Of a stretch of DNA of 64,000 nt, positions 56,748 through 64,000 are shown piece after piece; position 1 is the first letter of the stretch; each line of letters starts with the position of its first letter. A program made the position numbers and the translations under genes. Below the pieces are notes generated by a model. That model was not told the origin of the DNA and made no database searches. It saw only the letters and a list, made by a program, of their open reading frames with translations. Origin of the DNA: Nocardioides aromaticivorans (GTDB lineage: Bacteria; Actinomycetota; Actinomycetes; Propionibacteriales; Nocardioidaceae); assembly GCF_013408525.1 (NCBI RefSeq), contig NZ_JACBZM010000001.1, forward strand, positions 1,612,001 through 1,676,000, in the 5' to 3' direction.

Positions 56748-59700
56748 GGTCGCACCCCGTCCAGCAGGTCGGACAGCTCGGCCACCAGCGTCGCGGGTGG
56801 GCGCCAGGTGAACACCCCGGCGGGGGAACCGTCGACGACCGGCGTCCCCGGTCCGCACATGCCGCGCAGGTAGAGGTAGGCGACGCCGCCGAAGTGCCGC
56901 TCCGGGTCGTAGCCGGGCTGGCGCCAGCGCAGGAAACGGTGCAGCACGACGGCGTACAGGAGCGCCTGGAGGGGGTAGTCGGAGTGGCCCATCGCGTCCT
57001 CGAGGGCAGCCTTGTCGTAGGAGGCGGCGGTGAGCGGGGCGTCCATCGGGCCCAGCCAGTTCGTCTTGTAGTCGACGATGACGTAGCGGACGGCGTCGGC
57101 GCCCGGGACCCGCAGCACGACGTCGACCGACCCCGTCAGGTAGCCGCGCAGCACCTGGCCCCCGAGCAGCGGGTTGTCGAGCGCGTCGGCGTAGGCGCGG
57201 ACCGGGTCGTCCGCGGGCAGGTGCCGGCGCAGCAGCGTCGCGATGTCGCCGAGCAGCACCGTGTCGTCCTGCGCCAGACCCGTGTCGCCGCCGGCCAGCG
57301 GCAGTTCGAAGTCGAGCTCGCAGAGCCGGTCGCGGGCGCCGATCCGGCGCAGGGTGGCGCCGTCCATCAGCGGGCCGAGCGGCGAGTCGAGGACCGCGAC
57401 GAGCGCGTCGGCGAGGACCTCGCGGTCGAGCTCGACCGGCCACCAGGTCAGCTGGTCGTCGATGTGGGCGAGCAGCTCGGCGCGCAGGTCGTCGGCGCCC
57501 GGGTCGGCGTGCTCGAGCACCGCGTGCACGAGGGAGCCGAAGGTGGCGCCCACGGGCAGGTCGGCCATCGGCGACGGCAGTGCATCCGGGGTTTCGAGGC
57601 TCGGCGCTGGCGCGCCTCGCACCTCAACCGCCGGAGAGAGGTCCTCGTCGTCCTTGACCGCCACCTCGGGCTCGCTCGCCACCCCCGGCTGCCCGTGGGT
57701 CGCGGCGACGTCGACCTTGCTCAACGCCGAGTAGGAGGTACGCCGCCACTCCGTGTCGACCGCCCGCGTGAACGACCGCGCGCCCAGCTCGGGCACCTCG
57801 GGCGGCACGAACGCACCCGCGTGGTCGGCAGTCACGGCCATCTCCGGCGACGGACCACCGCGGTCGCGCCAGGCGGCGAACAGGCTGGTGACGGTGTCCT
57901 CGTCGGGGACGGCCGGCGCCGGCGGGACCGTGGGCTCCATCCCCTTGCCGTCGGCCGCCGGCCGGCGCATCAGCAGCCGGTGCAGGGGCGACGCCTCCGC
58001 GTTGCGGGTCGGCGCCCACCACGCGACGACCTGGCTCTGCGCGCGGGTCAGCGCGACGTAGAGCAGCCGCAGCCACTCGCCGGCCTCCTCGTCGGCCCAC
58101 CGGCGCACGTGGTCGCCCCAGTCGGGGCCCGAGCCGCCGACGTCGATGCAGCGCCGGCCCTCGGCGTCGTGGAAGAGCGGCCGCTGCGGCTTGCCGACGT
58201 GGCGGTCGGCGAGGGCGGGGAGGTAGACGACGGGGTACTGCAGGCCCTTGCTCGCGTGGATCGTGACCAGCTGGACGGCGGCCGCGTCGGAGTCGAGTCG
58301 CCGGGTCCGCTCGGCACCGCGGCCGTCGCGAGCCTCGACGACCTGCTCGCGCAGCCACGCCAGCAGGGCGACCGCACCCATCTGCTCGCGCTGCGCGACC
58401 TCGTGCAGCACCTCGCCGATGTGACGGATGTCGGTCAGCGTGCGCTCGCCGCCCACCCGGGCGAGCAGCCGCTCCGGCATGCCGCCGGACACGGCCGCCT
58501 CGACGACGGCGGCCACGCCGCGGCGGGCCAGCGCCTCCGACCACGACCGCAGCCGGTCGCCGAGCTCGTCGGTCAGGTCGTCGCCGCCGCGGTCGAGCCC
58601 GGCGGCGTCGACGCCGAGGAAGCAGGTGAGCGCGGCGGCGCGCACCCGCGGGGTCCGGTGCGGCTGCTCCAGCGCCTCCAGCAGCGAGAGCCACTCGCCG
58701 GCCGCCGGGGTCGCGAACACGCTCCCGCCGCCGGCGATCACCGCCGGGACGCCCACCTCGAGCAGCGCGGCGCGGGCCGCGGACAGGTCGGCGTGGCGGT
58801 AGCAGATCACCGCGACGTCGCTGGGCCGCAGCCGGCGCCCCTCGAAGGTCGCCTCGCTCGTGACGAGGTCGCGGATGTCGTGGGCGAGGTCCCGGGCGAT
58901 GTGGGGGCGCACCTTGCCGACGGGCAGGGCCGTGGAGCCGCGCCGGCCGAAGGTCTCCCGTCGCACGACCCGCACCCGGAACGGCGCCGGCCTCGGCGCC
59001 CCCGCCAACCGCGACTCCTGGTGGTGGGCGGTCACCTCGCGCACGACGATCCGCGCGTCGCCCAGCTCGGCTCCCTCCAGCAGCGCCTGGAAGCCGGCGA
59101 GCAGGCCGGCGTCGCTGCGGCGGTTGACCCCCAGCGTCTGGCGGGTCGTGGCCGTCCCGGACGCGGTGAGGTAGGTCGTCACGTCTCCCCCGCGGAAGGC
59201 GTAGATCGCCTGCTTCGGGTCGCCGATCAGCACCATCGTGGAGTGGCCGGAGAAGGCGCGGTCGAAGACCTGCCACTGCACGGGGTCGGTGTCCTGGAAC
59301 TCGTCGACGAGCACGATCCTCCAGCGCTCGCGCATCCGCACCCGCGCCGGGGAATCGTCGGGCTCGAGCGCCGTGGCGAGCTGGCTGAGCAGGTCGTCGT
59401 ACGACAGCACGCCGAGGCGGCGCTTGCGCCGGTCGAGCTCGGCGCGGACGGCGCTGGCGAAGGCCACCCGGCGACCGGCCGGGTCCTCGCGGGGCAGGTC
59501 GTCGGGGACCAGCCACGCCTGGGGGTCGTTGACGACCGTGCGGGCGATCGCCATCGCCTCGCTGTGCTGGAAGACGGGCGCCGAGCCGTCGGGCTGGTGC
59601 GCGAACGCACGGAGGTAGAGGTCGTCGACGACCTCGACCAGCAGGTCGTCGAGGTCCTCCACCAGCCGGGCCCGGGCGTCGGTGTCGCCCGCGACACCGA

Positions 59701-60109
59701 GCGAGTCGAGGACCAGCGAGCAGAACTGGTGGATCGTCGCGATCGTCGCGGCGTCGAAGTCGGCCAGCGCCTGGGCGACCCGCGCGTGGCGGAGGCGCCG
59801 GACGTCGGGCGGGCAGTCGAGCAGCAGCTGGATGACGTCGGTCGCCGCGGGGTCGGGGACGGCGTCGTCGGCGAGCGCGCGCTCGGCCTCGACGAGCTGG
59901 TGGCGCACCTGCTCGCGCAGCTCCTGGCTGGCCGCACGACCGAACGTCACGACGAGCAGCTGCTCGAGGGGCACGCCCTCCTCGGCGACATAGCGGGTCA
60001 CCAGGGCCCCGATGGTCCAGGTCTTGCCCGTGCCGGCGCTGGCCTCGAGCAGGGTGGTGCCGGTCGGCAGCGGGCCGCGGATGTCGAACGGGGGGAGTGA
60101 TTCACTCAC
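56744..60109 (-). CDS. recB: Exodeoxyribonuclease V subunit beta
   Basis: A 1121-residue UvrD-like helicase-nuclease. Walker A is ASAGTGKT (23-30), VDEFQDTDPVQW is motif II and VQLVTIHASKGLQYPVVYLP is a later helicase motif. The C-terminal nuclease keeps VDYKTN (about 1013-1018) and QALLY, so cleavage should be intact. The GTG start at 60109 overlaps the recC stop. A Pro/Glu-rich linker near residues 825-860 separates helicase and nuclease. Confidence 0.94.
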   Translation of the reverse strand: MSESLPPFDIRGPLPTGTTLLEASAGTGKTWTIGALVTRYVAEEGVPLEQLLVVTFGRAASQELREQVRHQLVEAERALADDAVPDPAATDVIQLLLDCPPDVRRLRHARVAQALADFDAATIATIHQFCSLVLDSLGVAGDTDARARLVEDLDDLLVEVVDDLYLRAFAHQPDGSAPVFQHSEAMAIARTVVNDPQAWLVPDDLPREDPAGRRVAFASAVRAELDRRKRRLGVLSYDDLLSQLATALEPDDSPARVRMRERWRIVLVDEFQDTDPVQWQVFDRAFSGHSTMVLIGDPKQAIYAFRGGDVTTYLTASGTATTRQTLGVNRRSDAGLLAGFQALLEGAELGDARIVVREVTAHHQESRLAGAPRPAPFRVRVVRRETFGRRGSTALPVGKVRPHIARDLAHDIRDLVTSEATFEGRRLRPSDVAVICYRHADLSAARAALLEVGVPAVIAGGGSVFATPAAGEWLSLLEALEQPHRTPRVRAAALTCFLGVDAAGLDRGGDDLTDELGDRLRSWSEALARRGVAAVVEAAVSGGMPERLLARVGGERTLTDIRHIGEVLHEVAQREQMGAVALLAWLREQVVEARDGRGAERTRRLDSDAAAVQLVTIHASKGLQYPVVYLPALADRHVGKPQRPLFHDAEGRRCIDVGGSGPDWGDHVRRWADEEAGEWLRLLYVALTRAQSQVVAWWAPTRNAEASPLHRLLMRRPAADGKGMEPTVPPAPAVPDEDTVTSLFAAWRDRGGPSPEMAVTADHAGAFVPPEVPELGARSFTRAVDTEWRRTSYSALSKVDVAATHGQPGVASEPEVAVKDDEDLSPAVEVRGAPAPSLETPDALPSPMADLPVGATFGSLVHAVLEHADPGADDLRAELLAHIDDQLTWWPVELDREVLADALVAVLDSPLGPLMDGATLRRIGARDRLCELDFELPLAGGDTGLAQDDTVLLGDIATLLRRHLPADDPVRAYADALDNPLLGGQVLRGYLTGSVDVVLRVPGADAVRYVIVDYKTNWLGPMDAPLTAASYDKAALEDAMGHSDYPLQALLYAVVLHRFLRWRQPGYDPERHFGGVAYLYLRGMCGPGTPVVDGSPAGVFTWRPPATLVAELSDLLDGVRP

Positions 60110-63100
60110 AGCTGCGCCACCCTCTCCGCGCCGCCGAGCAGCGGCTCCCACAGCTGCCACGCCACCTCCGGCAGCCCGGCCTCGAGCAGGACCTCGACCG
60201 CCGCACCGGCGCCCCAGATCCGGCGGTGGGCCGGGTCGTCGTCCTCGCCCTTGATGCCCCAGTCGTTGTAGGGGTCGGTCGCCCAGGCCTTCGCCGCGGC
60301 CTCGGCCGGGTCGACGTCCATGCCGCGCAGCTGCTTCGCGTGGGCGTCCGCCCAGGCGTACGCCGTGTCGAGGGGCATCGGCAGCGGGCGGGCGCGGCCG
60401 GCGTCGTACAGGTCGACGACGGAGCGCAGCCACTGCGCCGCCCGGTGGTCGAGCGGGCCGACGAGGGCACGCTGCGGCCCCGCCTTCGAGCGGGCGATGG
60501 CGTGACCGGTCCAGCTCTCGTCGGGGTGGGCCGCCGACAGGGCGAGCACTTCGAGCCAGGAGGCGAGCCGCTGCTTCGGCTTGAGCCGGGAGTACGACAG
60601 CGACACGACCTGGTTGCCGTGGACGCGCGGCACGGTGCCGGTCAGCCGGCGGCCGTCACCGAGGTCGACGTCGACGTCGATCGTGCGCGGGGCGGCGGTG
60701 CGGACCTGGGCGCTGCGGGTGAACAGCTCCTGGCACTCCTGGACGACCTTGGTCAGCTCGCCGCGGCCCAGGTCGAAGGGTGGGAGCGTGCCGCGCAGCT
60801 GCTCGGCGGTCATCACCGCTTGCGCTGTCGCGCCCGGGTCGTCGGCCGCGAGCACCTCACGCAGCAGGCGGTCGCCGATCTGCCAGACCTCCAGCCCGTT
60901 GAGGGACACCGGGATCGCGTCGGCGACCTGGTCGGGCTCGAACGGGGTCGCCACGTCGAGGCGGCTGCGCAGGAAGGTCCGGGCAGGGCGGTGCACGAAG
61001 GCCACCAGGTCGGCGAGGGTCACGTCGGCCACCGGCGCGGGCGGCAGCGCGCCGTCGAGGAACGGCGGGGCCGGGGTGCGCTCGCGCACCGACGCCCGGG
61101 CTCCCGCGAGGGAGGCGCGGTCGAAGCTGAACGGCCCGCGGGTGCCGAGCTCGCCCGGCGCGTGATTGCGCACGTCGTACGACTGCAGCGGGTGGCGCAC
61201 CACGACGTGGTCGCGCACGGGCGCCGCCGCCGTGCGGTCGAGGGCGTCGACCAGCTCCCCGAGGGGTACGGCGGGCGGCCGCTCCGCTCCCGTGTGCTCG
61301 GTCGCGCCGGTGTAGGTGACCACCAGCCGCTCCCCCGCCGCGAGGATCGCGTCGAGCAGCAGCTGCCGGTCCTCGCCCCGGCGGTCGCGCTCGCCGACGA
61401 GCGGGTCGCGGCCGAGCACGTCGTCGCCGTCGACCCCGGTGGCGCGGGGGAAGACGCCGTCGTCGAGGCCGACCAGGCACACGACGCGGTGCGGCACCGA
61501 GCGCATCGGGACCATGGTGCAGACGGTGAGGGTGCCGGTGCGGAAGTTGGCGCGGGTGGGGCGCCCCGCCAGCCGGGCCTGGAGCAGCGCACGCACGTCC
61601 GCCAACCGGAGGGGGACGTCGGTCGCGCTCTGCTCCGCGCTGGCCCGGGCCCGGGCGAGCTCGCGCTCGAACTGCGGCAGCTGCCACGCGTCGTCGGTGT
61701 CGACCTCGCACAGGTCGCGCACGCCGGTCGCCACCGCGTCGAACCAGTCGCCCGCCGCCTGCGCCGCGTCGAGAGCGGTCAGACAGGCGCCGAGCCGGGT
61801 GACGGCCTCGCCGAGCCGACCGACCAGCTCGATCTCGCCACTCGCGATGTCATCGACCGGGAGCCCGCGGCCGAGGCTGCGGTGGTCGTCGCCGCTCATC
61901 GCGACGCCCAGGAGCAGCCGGTCGAGCCCGGCCCGCCAGGTGTTGTGCTCGAAGCCCTCCATCGCGTACGCCGCCCGCTGCGTGCCGTCGATCCCCCAGC
62001 GCACACCGGCCTCCGCGACCCAGCGGGTGATCCGGGCCAGGTCGTCGTCGCTGAACCCGAACCGCCGCCGGCACAGCGGCCGCGACAGCAGGTCGATCAC
62101 CTGCGACGCGGTCGCCCGGCCGCCGGCCAGCTCGACGAGCGCGACCGCCACCGAGAGCAGCGGGTTGGTGCTGCTGGCGGCCCGGTCGGCGAGTCGGACG
62201 CGCAGCTGGTGGGCCGGGTGCAGCCCGTCACCGGACTCGTCGTCGGCGATCAGCTCCCCGAGGCCGAAGCCGGCGGAGATGAGCGGGGCGTAGGTCTCGA
62301 TGTCGGGACACATCACGACGATGTCGCGCGGCTCGAGCGTCGGGTCGTCCTCCAGCAGACCGACCAGCACCTCGCGCAGCACGTCGATCTGGCGGGCCGC
62401 GCCGTGGCAGGCGTGGACCTGGATGCTGCGGTCGTCGTCGCCGGTCAGCCTCGCCGCGCGGGTGTCCGCACCGGGAGCCGCGTTGGCCCGCAGGTCGCCC
62501 TGCAGCCAGCCGAGCAGCGTGTCGGGCGTGGCCGGCTCCGGGGCCGCGCCCGCGTCGACCGCCTCGCCCGCGGCGACCCGGGCGCCCAGCACGGTCGCCA
62601 GCTCGCGGGAGTCGCGGCCGAGCGAGGCGAGCAGCGGGTGGCCCGCCAGCCCGGCCGACGTCGCCTCGGACCGGCGGCGCACCTCGGCGCCGTCCGCCAC
62701 GACGGCGTCCCACAGGGCGGCCGACGGCTGGGCCAGCCAGAGGTGGACGTCGCGGTGGGTGGCGAGGGCGACCAGCAGGTCGATCTCCGTCTCGGGCAGC
62801 CGGGTGTGGCCGAAGAGCGAGAGCCGGTCGGGCAGCTCGAGGCCGTCGAGCTCTCCGGCGCGCAGGGCCGCGCAGACCCGGGCGTGGCGCTGGTCGGGCG
62901 CCTCGTCGTGACCGGCCGCGGCCATCCGGGCGAGCAGCCGCCGCCACAGCTCCGCCTCCCAGACGAGGTCGGGCGCCAGCGCGCCTCCGGCACCGTCGGT
63001 GTCGCGGCCCTCGCGCCAGTCGGTGACGAGCGCGGGCCGCTGGACGGCGTACGACGAGAAGAGCTCCGCCAAGCGCCGGGCGACCGACCACCGCCGGCTC

Positions 63101-63492
63101 CGGCGCAGCTCGCCCTCCTCGCCACCGATGCCGTGCCCGAGGTGGGTCGACAGGGTCGCGCACCACGGCTGGCCGACGCTGTCGTCGATGGTCGCCAGCA
63201 GCGGCCAGACCAGCCGGTCGGGGTGCCACGGGTCGTCGGCCGCGCGACCGAGCAGCAGCCCGACGAGCGAGGCCGGCTGCAGGAAGTCGACACCGGCGCA
63301 CACGCCGTCGCCCCCGCGCGGGCCCGTGCCGAGCCGGTGCGAGAGCCGCTGGGTCAGCCACCGCTCCACGCCCCGCGCCGGCACCACGACGACCTCGCTC
63401 GCGAAGGGGTCGTCCGGCGGGGTCGCCAACAGCGTGCCGAGCTCGTCGGCGAGCAGGTCGGTGCGCGCGGCGCGGTGGAGGTGGAGGGTCAT
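60106..63492 (-). CDS. recC: Exodeoxyribonuclease V subunit gamma
   Basis: A 1128-residue RecC. Helicase-like segments lack a functional Walker A, as in the family, but the order of blocks is preserved: FASEVVVVPARGVERWL at the N-terminus, DIVVMCPDIETYAPLI and VVCLVGLDDGVFPR. It is the Chi-scanning subunit. It is the first gene of recC-recB-recD, with GTGA overlaps at both junctions. A 12-base gap separates it from the patatin-like gene. Confidence 0.93.
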   Translation of the reverse strand: MTLHLHRAARTDLLADELGTLLATPPDDPFASEVVVVPARGVERWLTQRLSHRLGTGPRGGDGVCAGVDFLQPASLVGLLLGRAADDPWHPDRLVWPLLATIDDSVGQPWCATLSTHLGHGIGGEEGELRRSRRWSVARRLAELFSSYAVQRPALVTDWREGRDTDGAGGALAPDLVWEAELWRRLLARMAAAGHDEAPDQRHARVCAALRAGELDGLELPDRLSLFGHTRLPETEIDLLVALATHRDVHLWLAQPSAALWDAVVADGAEVRRRSEATSAGLAGHPLLASLGRDSRELATVLGARVAAGEAVDAGAAPEPATPDTLLGWLQGDLRANAAPGADTRAARLTGDDDRSIQVHACHGAARQIDVLREVLVGLLEDDPTLEPRDIVVMCPDIETYAPLISAGFGLGELIADDESGDGLHPAHQLRVRLADRAASSTNPLLSVAVALVELAGGRATASQVIDLLSRPLCRRRFGFSDDDLARITRWVAEAGVRWGIDGTQRAAYAMEGFEHNTWRAGLDRLLLGVAMSGDDHRSLGRGLPVDDIASGEIELVGRLGEAVTRLGACLTALDAAQAAGDWFDAVATGVRDLCEVDTDDAWQLPQFERELARARASAEQSATDVPLRLADVRALLQARLAGRPTRANFRTGTLTVCTMVPMRSVPHRVVCLVGLDDGVFPRATGVDGDDVLGRDPLVGERDRRGEDRQLLLDAILAAGERLVVTYTGATEHTGAERPPAVPLGELVDALDRTAAAPVRDHVVVRHPLQSYDVRNHAPGELGTRGPFSFDRASLAGARASVRERTPAPPFLDGALPPAPVADVTLADLVAFVHRPARTFLRSRLDVATPFEPDQVADAIPVSLNGLEVWQIGDRLLREVLAADDPGATAQAVMTAEQLRGTLPPFDLGRGELTKVVQECQELFTRSAQVRTAAPRTIDVDVDLGDGRRLTGTVPRVHGNQVVSLSYSRLKPKQRLASWLEVLALSAAHPDESWTGHAIARSKAGPQRALVGPLDHRAAQWLRSVVDLYDAGRARPLPMPLDTAYAWADAHAKQLRGMDVDPAEAAAKAWATDPYNDWGIKGEDDDPAHRRIWGAGAAVEVLLEAGLPEVAWQLWEPLLGGAERVAQL

Positions 63493-63504
63493 GACGGGCC
63501 GAGA

Positions 63505-64000
63505 CTAGACGTCGGGTCCGACCGATTCCTCACGACCCAGCGCGGCGTTCATCGTCACCCGTCCCCGCTCGATCGCGTTCGCGATCGAGTCCAGGTCGCT
63601 GCTCAGCCGGCCCACGTCCGGCGAGCCGAGCGGCGGGCGCACCTCGACCAGCGTGGCCACCGGCGCGGCGCTGGACTCGGCGAGGTGGAGGTCGTCGGCG
63701 GCGTAGGTCTTGTGCCGGTCGACGTGCGCACGCCCCGCCTTCCACCCGTGCCGGAGGAAGTACGGCGCCAGCAGGGCCCGCTCCAGCCGCGACGGCGGCT
63801 CGGCGTACTGGTCCGAGCGCCGCGTGCGCAGCACGAGCACGTGCGTGGCCCCGTCGGCCAGCGCCCGGCGGTAGGGCACGCCCTCGGAGAGCCCGCCGTC
63901 GACGTACGTCCGTCCGCCGATGCGCACCGGACGGCCCGCCAGCAGCGGCAGGCACGAGCTGGCGCGCAGCGCGGTCTGCAGGCTCCGCCGGTCGGTGACG
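63505..64000 (-). CDS. Patatin-like phospholipase, 5' part beyond the window
   Basis: Only the C-terminal 165 codons lie in the window. GGRTYVDGGLSEGVPYRRALADGA holds the catalytic DGG motif of patatin-like lipases, and LRASSCLPLLAG precedes it. The nucleophile GxSxG would be upstream of base 64000. The C-terminal segment (RLSSDLDSIANAIERGRVT) is helical. Probably acts on phospholipids, as bacterial relatives do. Confidence 0.85.
   Translation of the reverse strand, partial: VTDRRSLQTALRASSCLPLLAGRPVRIGGRTYVDGGLSEGVPYRRALADGATHVLVLRTRRSDQYAEPPSRLERALLAPYFLRHGWKAGRAHVDRHKTYAADDLHLAESSAAPVATLVEVRPPLGSPDVGRLSSDLDSIANAIERGRVTMNAALGREESVGPDV

Noticed and set aside
56894..60100. A 1068-codon plus-strand open frame opposite recB.
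   Set aside because: Antisense shadow of recB, which has intact helicase and nuclease motifs.

Overview
The window is high-GC, densely packed DNA of an actinobacterium, most likely a Nocardioides-like member of the Propionibacteriales. This rests on very high G+C, many GTG starts, ATGA/GTGA stop-start overlaps, a MenB closely resembling the mycobacterial enzyme, a Ddn-type deazaflavin oxidoreductase, FprA-type reductases, a DUF6458-type protein and a recC-recB-recD block. No rRNA, tRNA, insertion sequence, phage gene or CRISPR array was seen. No gap between genes exceeds 300 bases.

Layout. (1) 1-16348 looks like an amine/ketone catabolic region. A TetR gene (3704-4339) is divergent from an operon of MFS transporter, membrane protein and FAD amine oxidase (PuuB-like, cut by the window start). 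A seven-gene minus-strand operon (12110 to 4409) encodes an SCP2-like protein, a glutamine-synthetase-like gamma-glutamyl ligase, a gamma-glutamyl hydrolase, an acyl-CoA ligase, an enoyl-CoA hydratase, an alcohol dehydrogenase and an aldehyde dehydrogenase. Divergent from it are an EthA-type Baeyer-Villiger monooxygenase, an HSL-type esterase and a flavin amine oxidase. Together these genes could carry a (cyclic) amine through ketone, lactone and hydroxy acid to a CoA ester. (2) 16419-22038 holds housekeeping and stress genes: hemerythrin, small membrane proteins, an RsbW-like kinase, a STAS protein, a sensor PP2C phosphatase, a Ser/Thr kinase and a lipoprotein. (3) 22179-30166 is a seven-gene operon (APC permease, FprA-type reductase, flavodoxin, cytochrome P450, stand-alone GcvT-like protein, PurU, FolD) with a divergent TetR gene and two matching operators. 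I read it as an oxidative demethylation module that disposes of the one-carbon unit through tetrahydrofolate; it is the most interesting system here.

(4) 30196-40394 is a meta-cleavage aromatic operon (extradiol dioxygenase, FAH-family hydrolase, acyl-CoA ligase, MhpA-like hydroxylase, MFS exporter, beta-propeller-like protein), a solitary Mce protein and a TetR regulator. Four copies of a TGACG..CGTCA operator, in two pairs with identical 43-bp spacing, join the two transcription units. (5) 40456-47640 is a third TetR-controlled island: FAD hydroxylase, two alpha/beta hydrolases, an amidohydrolase with a one-base frameshift, TetR, MFS and SRPBCC. Three related palindromes sit at its promoters. 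(6) 47688-51942 is a PucR regulator divergent from a P450, ferredoxin, ferredoxin reductase and DoxX-like operon. (7) 51956-64000 is mostly core genome: menB, MerR-thioredoxin, a Ddn-like enzyme, an ACT protein, recD, recB, recC and the end of a patatin-like gene.

The recurring theme is self-contained catabolic cassettes. Each has an oxygenase, a transporter, CoA or C1 processing and its own repressor with a recognisable palindrome. Substrates are inferred from gene content and are not established by the sequence.
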